From Anaerolineaceae bacterium (GTDB lineage: Bacteria; Chloroflexota; Anaerolineae; Aggregatilineales; Phototrophicaceae): a DNA stretch of 64,000 nucleotides. Within the stretch, counting starts at the first letter, position 1; the number at the start of each line of letters is the position of its first letter. The DNA lies in assembly GCA_020634165.1 (NCBI GenBank), contig JACKCF010000006.1:1-64000 (forward strand), given 5' to 3'. Below, one piece after another: positions 1-8,898 of this stretch. A model generated the notes under the pieces. That model worked only from the letters and a program-made list of their open reading frames with translations, was not told the DNA's origin and searched no databases. Both the position numbers and the translations under genes were made by a program.

Positions 1-1600
1 TAACGCGGAATTGTAATGGCGTGCCCAGGAGGAGGCGCGTCTGTGCCTGGATGGTTGGCAGGGCGACAACAAACAGCGTCAGCACTGGCAGCAACGGGAA
101 GCTCAGGATCGTCCAGATGCGTTCTGTAAATGACATGGGCGTTTCTCGTTTCGGACGGACGATCACATCCTGATACCAGAAAACAATGCCAAGTATCACG
201 ACCATAACGCTGGCGGCAATCAATAAGAGCCAGGTTGGTTGCTCGATAACAGTGGCAGCCGCAACCTGCAAACCGTTTTCAGGGTCCGAGAGAATCGTAG
301 CCATGTCAAAAGGAGCAATTTGTGGATGCAGCAGTACCGGTAGCTGTGAACCGACTGTGAGAATGATCCATCCCGCACCCGCAAGGAGAATATCATGCGA
401 GATGCGGACCAGAAGCCGGAATGATGGTCCGAACGGCATATAAGGATTATCGATCATTTTGGCGATCATATAACCCATTTCCTTGCTGCCCCAGGCATGT
501 CGCAACGTCTGAGAATACCTGTTTTTCAATTCCGCCCACAAGGTGTCGCCAATAGTCGCGTCAGCCATAAAAGGCAGCATAACGGCTTGCAACCGAACCA
601 TGCCCTCGCTGGAGAAGTAGGCTTTGATAAACATGTGCCATTCGTCTGCGATGACATCCCCATCCCAGTACTCACTCTGATCGAGTAACTTCAAACTCAG
701 TGAATAAGAAGACATTGGCATAGCCAGCCAATATGGCGCTGCAAGATAGGCTAATTCCATCGCCGTTGCATAGGCATTCACAATCCGCAGAAGCGGGTTA
801 ATCTCCCAGATATTTCCGTGATAGCGGATGGGGGCCTGCCAGAATCGATTGTATCGGTCAGGTTCGAGGGCAAAGAGGCAGGTAAGCGCATAAAAATGTT
901 GTGGATGCCAGCGCGTATCCGCATCCATCGTCGTTACGCAAATATGATCGATATTGTAGCGTAGTTCATCAACCAGCCGCCGTTTGATCCATCGGCCAGC
1001 CCAGGCTTCGTTAGCCGATTTGCACTGCATCTCACCCGGCAGACCACGCGGATGCACCGTATAGTGAAAATGAGCAAAGAGATGCTGATACTCGGCCTGG
1101 AGTTGTTCAGCCTTGCCAATGGCCTCTGTCTCAGCCGCTTCCATTGCCAGGACAATCGTGATGCGTGACTTAGCCTCGTACTGCTTGGCCAGGGCATCCA
1201 GTGTCCGCCTGAGAATACGAATGGGCTCCTTGTATGCCGGGATAAGGACTGCATGATGGACAACATCCCAGGGCAGGGACTCCTCGGTCGCTTCTACCTG
1301 GTATTTTTCAAGCCAGTCCGTTTTCTCCCATTGATTGATCAAGCGAAGGCCGCGCATATTGGCGTACCCTGCTAGCAGGAATCGCACCGATGTATAGGTG
1401 CCAACCAGCGCCGCCAGCGACAGTAATGTCCGTGGAAAAGCAACAGCACTTGCAACACAGAACAGCAAAGCAAACCACGTGAGGAAACCAGGAATGCCAT
1501 CAAGCACACGTTCAGGAATCGGTGTGGGGGGCAAACCACCCCAGGCGGACGATCCAATCTGTACATTGTTGCGACGGTCACCACTGGTGCGATACGGCAC
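1..1600 (-). CDS. Membrane glycosyltransferase, family 2 (3' end outside window)
   Basis: The reading frame is open from a GTG at 1600, directly after an in-frame TAA, to the left edge, giving 533 codons with the C-terminus missing. After about 45 residues come hydrophobic segments (about residues 40-80), then a GT2 fold starting at VLIPAYKEP. The metal-binding motif reads TTMDADTRW, and GDVIADEWHMF fits the acceptor-site acidic motif of processive or cellulose-synthase-like GT2 enzymes. Further membrane segments follow near the left edge. It probably transfers a sugar from a nucleotide sugar at the inner membrane; donor and product cannot be told. It is divergent from the response regulator at 1780. 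A start further downstream is possible because the ribosome binding site is weak (GGA eight bases before GTG). Confidence 0.82.
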   Translation of the reverse strand, partial: MPYRTSGDRRNNVQIGSSAWGGLPPTPIPERVLDGIPGFLTWFALLFCVASAVAFPRTLLSLAALVGTYTSVRFLLAGYANMRGLRLINQWEKTDWLEKYQVEATEESLPWDVVHHAVLIPAYKEPIRILRRTLDALAKQYEAKSRITIVLAMEAAETEAIGKAEQLQAEYQHLFAHFHYTVHPRGLPGEMQCKSANEAWAGRWIKRRLVDELRYNIDHICVTTMDADTRWHPQHFYALTCLFALEPDRYNRFWQAPIRYHGNIWEINPLLRIVNAYATAMELAYLAAPYWLAMPMSSYSLSLKLLDQSEYWDGDVIADEWHMFIKAYFSSEGMVRLQAVMLPFMADATIGDTLWAELKNRYSQTLRHAWGSKEMGYMIAKMIDNPYMPFGPSFRLLVRISHDILLAGAGWIILTVGSQLPVLLHPQIAPFDMATILSDPENGLQVAAATVIEQPTWLLLIAASVMVVILGIVFWYQDVIVRPKRETPMSFTERIWTILSFPLLPVLTLFVVALPTIQAQTRLLLGTPLQFRV

Positions 1601-1779
1601 TTATCAATCCAACAGGTAGGCGCTTGATTAGTCAGGCCAAAGCATAGCATAAGGCTATACAGGCAACCAATACACAGTTACAGGATTCGGCCATAATGCC
1701 TCACCTTCGCGCGAATATGGTGTCGGTGGTAATATGGGGTGTAAGATCGATGCGTTCCCTTTTAGCTGGGAGTAGATAG

Positions 1780-2493
1780 ATGAACCAGAATGCGAGTGTT
1801 TTAATCATAGAAGATGATCGTGAATTATCACGCTTATTGCAATTAGATTTGCAGCGCCACAACTTCAATGTTGCCGTGACCAACAATGGCCTTGATGGTT
1901 TGCGTATGTTTCAAAATGATCGTCACGATCTGGTGGTGCTGGATGTAGCACTGCCGATGATGGATGGTTTGACAGTTTGTGAACGCATTCGGGAAATTTC
2001 CAATGCCCCCATCCTGATGATGACAGCCCATGCGGTCAGTGAGCATGATATCGCCGAAGGTCTAAACCGAGGCGCTGATGAATATATGCTGAAGCCCCTT
2101 GGTAAAATTGAGTTCCACGCACGTATTAAGGCTTTGCTGCGGCGTGCTCGTTTATCTGAGGAGCCGACTGAAACCATCACGCGCTTTGCTGATGACTATC
2201 TATCGGTTGACCTCAATACGCGGCGGGTTCTGATTAACGGCGAAGAAATTCGCCTGACACCAACCGAGTTCAAACTTCTGGCAACGTTCATTCGTAATCC
2301 AGATACAGTGCTCAGTTTCCAGCAACTTTTAGAGACAGTATGGGGCCCGGAATACACGAGCGAACATCATTACCCACGTATCTACGTTTCGCATCTGCGC
2401 CGCAAGATTGAACCAGACGCCAAGAATCCATCTTATGTTCACAATGAGTATGGTGTTGGCTATCGCTTTGTCGGCAAGAATACGGCTGAGTAA
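1780..2493 (+). CDS. OmpR/PhoB-family response regulator
   Basis: A 237-residue two-component response regulator. The N-terminal receiver domain (about 1-120) shows the acidic pair E11-D12-D13, the phospho-acceptor Asp55 in VVLDVALP, a switch Thr in MMTAH and the conserved Lys in LKPLG. The C-terminal winged helix (about 135-232) has the typical LTPTEFKLL and YVSHLRRKIEP segments and ends in a GVGYRF hairpin, as in OmpR/PhoB proteins. No histidine kinase gene is adjacent, so it is an orphan here. A GGGAG ribosome binding site precedes the ATG. The gene ends before a bidirectional terminator at 2512-2556. Targets are unknown. Confidence 0.93.
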   Translation: MNQNASVLIIEDDRELSRLLQLDLQRHNFNVAVTNNGLDGLRMFQNDRHDLVVLDVALPMMDGLTVCERIREISNAPILMMTAHAVSEHDIAEGLNRGADEYMLKPLGKIEFHARIKALLRRARLSEEPTETITRFADDYLSVDLNTRRVLINGEEIRLTPTEFKLLATFIRNPDTVLSFQQLLETVWGPEYTSEHHYPRIYVSHLRRKIEPDAKNPSYVHNEYGVGYRFVGKNTAE

Positions 2494-2511
2494 TATTGTC
2501 GTAGTTGTTCA

Positions 2512-2556
2512 ACCAAAAAAAAGATGCACAGTCATAATGGCTGTGCATCTTTGCAT
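2512..2556. terminator. Bidirectional intrinsic terminator
   Basis: A perfect 12-bp stem (AAAGATGCACAG at 2520-2531 with CTGTGCATCTTT at 2541-2552) has a 9-base loop. An A-run precedes it and a T-rich stretch follows it, so it can serve the response regulator (plus) and the lipoprotein (minus), whose genes converge here. The minus-strand U-tract is the better one. Confidence 0.88.
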
Positions 2557-2562
2557 TTTGGC

Positions 2563-3696
2563 TTAGGTGCCATTGACAGTTGCTTCCAACTGCAATCGGA
2601 ATCGTCCGGTTGTGGTCCCCAACTGCTGCTGGAACCGCGTGGCATAAATAATGTATGTCCCTGTGCGCGGGAGCGTGAAATTCTCAATGAGCGAGTTTCG
2701 ATTTCCGCCGCCATCATCATCCTGTATTAGAGCGTCACCGTTGCTGTTTGCTAAGATGAGTAGGGGATCGAGATCTCCATCAGTATGTTCCATAGAAATG
2801 GTGACGATGTCTCCGGCTTCACCCTCGAAAGTAAACTCAATAGTATGTTGGCCGTCAGAAATGTCGCCGACTGAAACATCGCCATAGGCGAGTTCGGTAT
2901 CGGTGACAGGCGGCACCTGTGTATTTGTCACGATGCCATTACCCTCATACTGATCAAAGTAGAACTCATAATCGCCCTGGCTCGTTCCGAGATTCCGCTG
3001 GAAACGGGTGGCAACAATCGTGTATTCGCCATCCTCTGGAACCTCGAAGCCTTCGAGATAGGCGTTGCGGGTGCCGCCTTCAGGATCATCGTCGTTTTCG
3101 ACCAGTGTTTCGTCGTTGCTGTTCAGAATCATGATCAGCGGATCGAGATCACCACTGGTGCGATCTAAGCCCACATCAATAATATCACCGGCCTGGGCGC
3201 TAAAGACAAAAAATATCTGGTAGTTAGTGTTCGTCAATGTACCTGTATAGTCGAATGTAAAGCCGTCAATGACAATTGTTTGAGGATCATATACTTCGAC
3301 AGTTTGTGTACCTGGCAGCGATACGGATATTGTCGCCTGGGTAGGCAGCGAAAGTTCAATGCCCGACGTCGCTGTTGCCGTGGGCGGTTCGCTTGTGAAT
3401 GTTGGGGTAGGCGAGGCCGTTTCTGTCGCAGTCGGGCTTGCCGTTGTTGTTGGGCTGGATGTAGATGTAGGTGTATTGGTAGCAGTTGGCGTGGAAGTTG
3501 TTGTAGGTTCCGTCGTTGGCGTACTGGTAATGGTCGCTGCCGGCGTATTGGTGGCGACGCGAGTTGGCACCACCGCGCCTGCTAAAACAGGCGTCGCATC
3601 CTCGTTCGGGGAACACGCTGTCATAATAAGTGTGACTGACAGGCTCAAAGCAACCAGATATGCAAATTTGCGACGCGAACCGCTCTTCGACAACAA
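2563..3696 (-). CDS. Lipoprotein with Thr/Pro-rich linker and two PPC-like domains
   Basis: A 377-residue exported lipoprotein. Basic residues, a hydrophobic segment and a lipobox ending in MTAC (Cys about 28) mark the signal peptide. Residues about 45-110 are a low-complexity Thr/Pro/Ser linker that probably spans the wall. Two copies of a beta-sandwich resembling the bacterial pre-peptidase C-terminal (PPC) domain follow, about 140-255 and 275-375; both carry a GDLDPLI/LLI core, an Asp-rich turn and a TGTY/DGEYTI strand. The start is TTG: AGGAG lies nine bases upstream and there is a stop (TAG) shortly before in frame. PPC domains usually accompany secreted proteases, but no catalytic domain is present, so this is likely a surface binding or structural protein. 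Confidence 0.82.
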   Translation of the reverse strand: MLSKSGSRRKFAYLVALSLSVTLIMTACSPNEDATPVLAGAVVPTRVATNTPAATITSTPTTEPTTTSTPTATNTPTSTSSPTTTASPTATETASPTPTFTSEPPTATATSGIELSLPTQATISVSLPGTQTVEVYDPQTIVIDGFTFDYTGTLTNTNYQIFFVFSAQAGDIIDVGLDRTSGDLDPLIMILNSNDETLVENDDDPEGGTRNAYLEGFEVPEDGEYTIVATRFQRNLGTSQGDYEFYFDQYEGNGIVTNTQVPPVTDTELAYGDVSVGDISDGQHTIEFTFEGEAGDIVTISMEHTDGDLDPLLILANSNGDALIQDDDGGGNRNSLIENFTLPRTGTYIIYATRFQQQLGTTTGRFRLQLEATVNGT

Positions 3697-3783
3697 GATA
3701 CAATGCTCCTAGTGGATGCCCCATACGGGCTTTAGATCCGACCCTATGTCATCATTGTAATGGGCGGTTCCATGTTTGGCGAA

Positions 3784-4989
3784 TTAAGAGCGAACGGCTT
3801 TTGCGCCAGATTTTGCACCTTTAAGGCCGCGACCAGCAGCGACGTCCACCAGATTGGTCTTGTAATCATAGACGTTGCGGCGTTTATCAGCATAGGCATC
3901 CTGGGCAAGCTTAACAAGTTTCTCGACGACCTGACTTGGCGTAAGATTTGTTTCCTGCCAAAGATAAAGCGCGAGCGACCCCGGCATGGTATTGATTTCA
4001 TTGAGATAATATGTACCGGTTTCAGGCTCTACCAGGAAGTCAATCCGGCAAATACCGCGCCCATCAACCGCCCTAAAGGCGTCACGGCTGGCTTGCTGAA
4101 TAGTAGCTGTTAGTTCATCGCTGATGGGTGCCGGAATGATGCGATCAGCACTTTTCATGCCGTCGCCCCCGCGTAGATATTTGTCCTCAAACGCGAGGAA
4201 ATCAGCCCAACTCAGTGGTTGTTCAAGTACCGAAACGCTGATGTCGTCGCCGTACCCCATAACCGAGCAGTTGATTTCGATACCCTGGATAGCTGTTTCG
4301 ACAATCACCCGCCGATCAAAATTTGTCGCCACATCTAGCGACGCTTCCAACAATTCATCACTGTCGGCCCGGCCCACACCAATGCTGGAGCCTAAAGTAG
4401 CTGGTTTTACGAAAACAGGATAGGCGAACTGGGCTTTGATCTGGCTGACAATATCATCTCTATTCGCTCGCCACGCATCACGTGTCACCGTAATGCCGTC
4501 TACCACTGGAATGCTGTTCTGACGCAGAATCTGCTTGGTGATGATCTTGTCATTCGTCAGGGCGCTGCCCATCGTCGCAAACCCAACATAGGGGATATCC
4601 GCCAGCTCGAAGAGTCCCTGTAACGTACCATCTTCGCCATGCGTACCATGAATCACTGGAAACATCACATCCAGGCGCTTAACTTCGCTTTTGCTAAAGC
4701 GACCCGCAAGTGGGTTCATAATTAAGCCGTGATGCCGCACATCCGGCGACAGGACAACAGATTCGATGCCATCTTGTGACAGGATGGCATCATTTTTGAA
4801 GCTATCGATATTGCGTAGGACATCACCCGTATACCATTTTCCATCGCGGGTGATGTATATCGGTACAATTTCATAGCGATCTTGGTCAAAAGCGTTCATC
4901 ACTTGCTGGGCTGTGACGATGCTGACGTCATGTTCAACACTGCGACCGCCAAAAATAATACCAACGCTGAGTTTTCGATTTTGGGCCAT
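3784..4989 (-). CDS. ddl: D-alanine--D-alanine ligase
   Basis: A 401-residue ATP-grasp enzyme that joins two D-alanines for the peptidoglycan stem peptide in the cytoplasm. Family marks are the N-terminal FGGRSVEHDVS, the HGTHGEDGTLQG loop, the GSSIGVG ATP-binding loop and the catalytic C-terminal segment RIDFLV...NEINTMPG. It is a little longer than most Ddl proteins, with a Lys/Gly-rich tail after about residue 380. The ATG is preceded by GAGGAT. It lies downstream of the CNNM protein and the Mur ligase on the same strand; the Mur ligase family uses its product, so cell-wall synthesis is a shared theme. Confidence 0.95.
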   Translation of the reverse strand: MAQNRKLSVGIIFGGRSVEHDVSIVTAQQVMNAFDQDRYEIVPIYITRDGKWYTGDVLRNIDSFKNDAILSQDGIESVVLSPDVRHHGLIMNPLAGRFSKSEVKRLDVMFPVIHGTHGEDGTLQGLFELADIPYVGFATMGSALTNDKIITKQILRQNSIPVVDGITVTRDAWRANRDDIVSQIKAQFAYPVFVKPATLGSSIGVGRADSDELLEASLDVATNFDRRVIVETAIQGIEINCSVMGYGDDISVSVLEQPLSWADFLAFEDKYLRGGDGMKSADRIIPAPISDELTATIQQASRDAFRAVDGRGICRIDFLVEPETGTYYLNEINTMPGSLALYLWQETNLTPSQVVEKLVKLAQDAYADKRRNVYDYKTNLVDVAAGRGLKGAKSGAKAVRS

Positions 4990-5069
4990 GATCTATATCC
5001 TCATTTGTGAGATGGCCAAAAGAGTGGGCAAGCATAGCGGAAACAAACTGGACTGCACAGTCGTAACCT

Positions 5070-6365
5070 CTATGGCTTGGCAGTGTGCTTAATCAGAACT
5101 TTGTCTATACGTTTGCCATCCATATCGACAATCTCAAAGACGAAGTCACCATAAGAGATCTGATCTGTCACCGAGGGAATATTACCAGTACGCGCCATGA
5201 TGAAACCAGCCAGCGTATGGTAATCGCTGGCTTCGTCTTCCGGCACATCAAAGCCGGAAAAGATATGGCCGATTTCATGTAAGCCAATCTGACCGCTGAC
5301 AAGCCAGGTGCCATCGCGCCGCTGGACGGCATCAGCTTCGTCTTCAGCGTAAAGACCACCATCCAGCTCACCGACGATCTGCTCAATGAGGTCGTGCATG
5401 CGCACCAAACCAGCCACACCGCCATACTCATCTAGAATCACAGCAGTATGGATGCCCGTTTTCTTGAAGTGCGCTAACACATCGGAAATGGGCACTGTTT
5501 CAGGGATGACAATGGGCTTCATCATAATGTCGTGTAAATTGATGTCTTTGTTGCCGAGCACCTGGAGCAACAGGTCTTTGCTCCTGACAAGACCTGTGAT
5601 GTTATCGACGCTTTCTTCAGCAACCGGGTAGATTGAAAATGTGTTATCTCGCAGAATGGCTTTGATCTCGTCGTTCTGCGCATCAATCGGAATCCAGACA
5701 ATCTCATTGCGCGGCGTAATCGCGGTAGAAATCGGTTGATTATCAAGGCGCATGACGCTTTCAACCATGACGTCTTCACCTTCGTCAAACACACCCGCGC
5801 CGACGCCTTCCCGCATCAACGAAATGACTTCAGCCTCAGATACAGTATCACTGCCATCGGAACGAACCCCCAGTAACCGAACTGTCAGGTTTGTCGAGGT
5901 TGTCAGGAACCAGACAATTGGCGTTGTCAGGAGTGAAATTATCTGCATGGGTCTGGCAACGAACTTGGCAATTGTCTCTGGATAGCGCAGGGCCAGCCTC
6001 TTCGGGACCAATTCGCCAAAGACGAGTGACATATAGGTGATTAGTCCGACAACGATGGCGACGCCGATGGCATCAGCTGATGCTGCGAGCGATGGAACTG
6101 CATCTCGGATGGCATCTGCGATACCCGACGCGAGTGTGGAACCACCAAATGCGCCAGCTAAAATGCCAACGAGAGTGATGCCGATCTGTACTGTTGAGAG
6201 AAAACGTGTCGGGTCTTTGCTCAGATCAAGCGCTGTTTGTGCGCGCTGGTCGCCATCTTCAAGGTCTGCTTGCAGGCGGCCCCGTCGCGCGGATACGATT
6301 GCCATCTCCGATAAGGCGAAAACCCCATTGAGCAAGATTAACGCCAGAATAATGAGGATTTCCAT
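5070..6365 (-). CDS. CNNM/HlyC-CorC family membrane protein
   Basis: A 431-residue protein with the standard three-part layout: a DUF21 membrane domain (about 1-190, about four membrane segments, with FGELVPKRLALRYPE at its end), a CBS-domain pair (about 205-325) and a C-terminal CorC_HlyC domain (about 340-425). Proteins of this type are linked to Mg2+ or Na+ transport; the old name hemolysin is misleading. It sits between ddl and the Mur ligase with about 80-base gaps on both sides, so it may belong to one transcript or have its own promoter. No metal-sensing leader was seen in the 82 bases upstream. Confidence 0.92.
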   Translation of the reverse strand: MEILIILALILLNGVFALSEMAIVSARRGRLQADLEDGDQRAQTALDLSKDPTRFLSTVQIGITLVGILAGAFGGSTLASGIADAIRDAVPSLAASADAIGVAIVVGLITYMSLVFGELVPKRLALRYPETIAKFVARPMQIISLLTTPIVWFLTTSTNLTVRLLGVRSDGSDTVSEAEVISLMREGVGAGVFDEGEDVMVESVMRLDNQPISTAITPRNEIVWIPIDAQNDEIKAILRDNTFSIYPVAEESVDNITGLVRSKDLLLQVLGNKDINLHDIMMKPIVIPETVPISDVLAHFKKTGIHTAVILDEYGGVAGLVRMHDLIEQIVGELDGGLYAEDEADAVQRRDGTWLVSGQIGLHEIGHIFSGFDVPEDEASDYHTLAGFIMARTGNIPSVTDQISYGDFVFEIVDMDGKRIDKVLIKHTAKP

Positions 6366-6447
6366 ATTTTGCCCTGTGTGTGAATCAGTGACTCTACTTT
6401 AGCGCATCAATATCAGAGCAACATTATTCTTTGGATGCAGTTGCCTG

Positions 6448-8091
6448 TCAGTACGTATCTGGCAGGTCATTCAGGAACAAAACCGTGTCGCCCGACCTCA
6501 GATTTGCCTGATACCATGTCGTAGCCTCACCCAAAGCATCCACAACCACAATCCTGTCCTGTGGGAAATCTGTATGCGCCAGTCCTGCCTGGATCGCCTT
6601 TGTCTGGCGATCACCAACCAGGATGATGTCCGTCGCATAATCTGCTGCTGCTATGCCGAGTTTATGGTTTTCTTCGTCTTGTACCTGGCCCAGTTCCACC
6701 ATGCCTGGGGTGATTAGGACACGACGCCCATTTTCATTCATACCCAGAACGCGCAAAGCACTGATCGCACCGATTGGGTTGGTACTATACGAGTCGTTGA
6801 TAATCGTGATGCCACTTGCGGTTATCTGCTGGACTAAACGGCTTTCCGTGGGTTGTAGAGTACGTACTCTATACGCGACATCGCTCAATGACATGCCTTC
6901 ATGCACAGCTACGGCTGTGGCTAGCAGTAGATTTGTTACATTGTGGATGCCAACAATAGGCGTGTTCATCGCCTGAGATTGATCTGTTGCCGTGTCCCGG
7001 ACTGTAAATGATAGGCCAGATGGATTTTCATGAACATCAGTGGCGACGAATTGAACGCCATTTGCTTTTGCGTCTTCAATCGATAACTGCTGCGTCACAG
7101 CAATTCTCGTTGCTGGGTATCCTTTTTCGTACATGGCACGAATGTAGGTGTTATCCCAGTTAAAGACGCCGACTCCATCCGGCTGTAACCCCTCGATAAT
7201 CTCGTATTTGGCATTGGCAATGGCGTCCATGCTGCCCGCACGTTCCAGATGCTGCGGCCCGACTTCGACCACAATGCTGATGTCCGGTGGCGTGAATTCA
7301 CACAATTCTCGGATTTCACCCGGCACATACATGCCCATTTCCGCAACGAAATAGTCGATGCTGTAGTCATCTGCCAGATCGCGATTGATGGCCAGACTCA
7401 CACCCATGAGCGTGTTGTAGCTCTTCGGCGTGGCATAAGCTTTAAAACGGCCATTAAGAATATCGCGCACGAAGTTCTTGGTTGTTGTTTTGCCATAACT
7501 GCCTGTGATGGCGATCACACGCGGGTTAATATCGGCCATGATGCGCGTGGCTTTACGAAGAAATTGCTGCCGCATGAACGTTTCGACAGGTCGCATAACT
7601 AAATTGCCAAGTATCAACCACAAAGGAGCTAATACGAAAGCTACAAGCCCAATCAGCGAGCCAGCGATTGCTTCAATACGGCTGCTTTCAGATTGAAGGT
7701 TGCCGAGAAACATGATTGCCACTAACAGGAAAATTACCGCAATGGCAAATGCTGCTCCTAGTAATCGCGTCGCGCGTTGTGTCCGGACAAAGGCTTTCTT
7801 GACTTCACCTTCATGCTGGGGCCAGATCGCTGCCAGGGCAGCCATGCCCATGATGACAAATGACACTATGTTTTGTTGGCCGGGAATGCTATCAGTGAAG
7901 AATGTCAGAACAGTGCCAACAAGCGTGGCCGTGATAGCACACATCGGCCACTGTTCACGATGACTCAGGTACCAGCGCAGGTAGCGAACGGCTTGATATT
8001 CTTCGATTTGGAAAAATCGCGCTTGGCGATAAATGCGGATGAGTGTGCCCACCAGCCAAATTACAACCAGCATCAGCAAAAAAACAGACAT
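6448..8091 (-). CDS. Membrane-anchored Mur ligase family protein (MurF-like)
   Basis: A 547-residue protein. Residues 1 to about 190 contain about five predicted membrane segments in place of the usual N-terminal UDP-binding Mur domain. The Mur ligase central domain follows with the P-loop GSYGKTTTK (about residue 196), and the C-terminal domain carries INDSYSTNPIGA, equivalent to the MurF NDxYNANP motif. It would ligate an amino acid or peptide to a carboxylate with ATP, probably on a membrane-bound precursor. MurF itself adds D-Ala-D-Ala, and ddl lies two genes downstream, which supports a cell-wall role. The ATG is three bases after the hydrolase stop, so the two are probably cotranslated. 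The exact substrate is not known. Confidence 0.85.
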   Translation of the reverse strand: MSVFLLMLVVIWLVGTLIRIYRQARFFQIEEYQAVRYLRWYLSHREQWPMCAITATLVGTVLTFFTDSIPGQQNIVSFVIMGMAALAAIWPQHEGEVKKAFVRTQRATRLLGAAFAIAVIFLLVAIMFLGNLQSESSRIEAIAGSLIGLVAFVLAPLWLILGNLVMRPVETFMRQQFLRKATRIMADINPRVIAITGSYGKTTTKNFVRDILNGRFKAYATPKSYNTLMGVSLAINRDLADDYSIDYFVAEMGMYVPGEIRELCEFTPPDISIVVEVGPQHLERAGSMDAIANAKYEIIEGLQPDGVGVFNWDNTYIRAMYEKGYPATRIAVTQQLSIEDAKANGVQFVATDVHENPSGLSFTVRDTATDQSQAMNTPIVGIHNVTNLLLATAVAVHEGMSLSDVAYRVRTLQPTESRLVQQITASGITIINDSYSTNPIGAISALRVLGMNENGRRVLITPGMVELGQVQDEENHKLGIAAADYATDIILVGDRQTKAIQAGLAHTDFPQDRIVVVDALGEATTWYQANLRSGDTVLFLNDLPDTY

Positions 8092-8094
8092 GCT

Positions 8095-8883
8095 TTACTC
8101 GTCAGTTTTAAAAAAATAATCCATGATGCGGACCGTTTCCGGTAGGCGATCCAGATAGCTATAGTGACCAGCGCCCTTATGCACCACCAGTCCGGCATCA
8201 GGAATGAGTTTCTCGAAAGTTTGGGCGTATGACAATGGCGTATCTTCATCCTGATCGCCCCATATGAGCAAAGTAGATGGCTTCACTCGTTTGGCATAGT
8301 CCTGCAAATCCTGATTGACGACTTTGATGAAGGTCTCGCGCATGACGCCGCTGGTTGCCTGTAAATCACTAGACCCATATTTAGCGTTATATGCCGCTCT
8401 TAACTGGTCAGCCGTGTTTTTCGCACCGATCTTATACAGCCCATCGCGAATCGACTTATAAGTGTTCAGGCGCAGGCGCTTGGTAAGTGGTGCTGTGGTG
8501 ACGATACCCGCGCTGTCAGCCAATACAATCTTCTTGATACGTTGGCCGTGCTCTGCTCCTAAAATCAGGCTTAGTCGCCCACCAAAGCTGTGCCCAAACA
8601 AGAAAATCTGGTCTAGCTGGTGATGATCCAGATAATCGACAACGGAATTCGCATAGTCAAATACAGACCAGGCACTTGGCGGTTCGTCACTCTGGCCAAA
8701 TCCAGGCAAATCAAGTGCATAAATCTGGTAGCCCAACGGAGCGAACTGTTCGGCCAGAGGCCATACCAGGTCGATGCTAGCACCCCAGCCATGTAACATC
8801 ACCAGCGGCTGACCCTTGCCAATGATGGCTTCGGCGACATTCAACCCATTGAGTATGATCGTTTTTCGTGAAGCTTCCGTCAT
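8095..8883 (-). CDS. Alpha/beta hydrolase
   Basis: A 262-residue single-domain alpha/beta hydrolase. The oxyanion region HGWGAS, the nucleophile elbow GHSFGG (Ser about 98), the acid region LLIWGDQDEDTP and the catalytic His in GAGHYSY are all present, so it should be active. It resembles the broad esterase, lactonase and haloalkane-dehalogenase-like group; the substrate cannot be named. It is between the radical SAM gene (15-base gap) and the Mur ligase (3-base gap), suggesting one transcript. Confidence 0.9.
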   Translation of the reverse strand: MTEASRKTIILNGLNVAEAIIGKGQPLVMLHGWGASIDLVWPLAEQFAPLGYQIYALDLPGFGQSDEPPSAWSVFDYANSVVDYLDHHQLDQIFLFGHSFGGRLSLILGAEHGQRIKKIVLADSAGIVTTAPLTKRLRLNTYKSIRDGLYKIGAKNTADQLRAAYNAKYGSSDLQATSGVMRETFIKVVNQDLQDYAKRVKPSTLLIWGDQDEDTPLSYAQTFEKLIPDAGLVVHKGAGHYSYLDRLPETVRIMDYFFKTDE

Positions 8884-8898
8884 GTTTCGCAGTAGATA

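Noticed and set aside
1372..1650. 92-residue minus-strand frame starting before the glycosyltransferase
   Set aside because: The neighbouring frame carries the conserved glycosyltransferase; this one has no motif.
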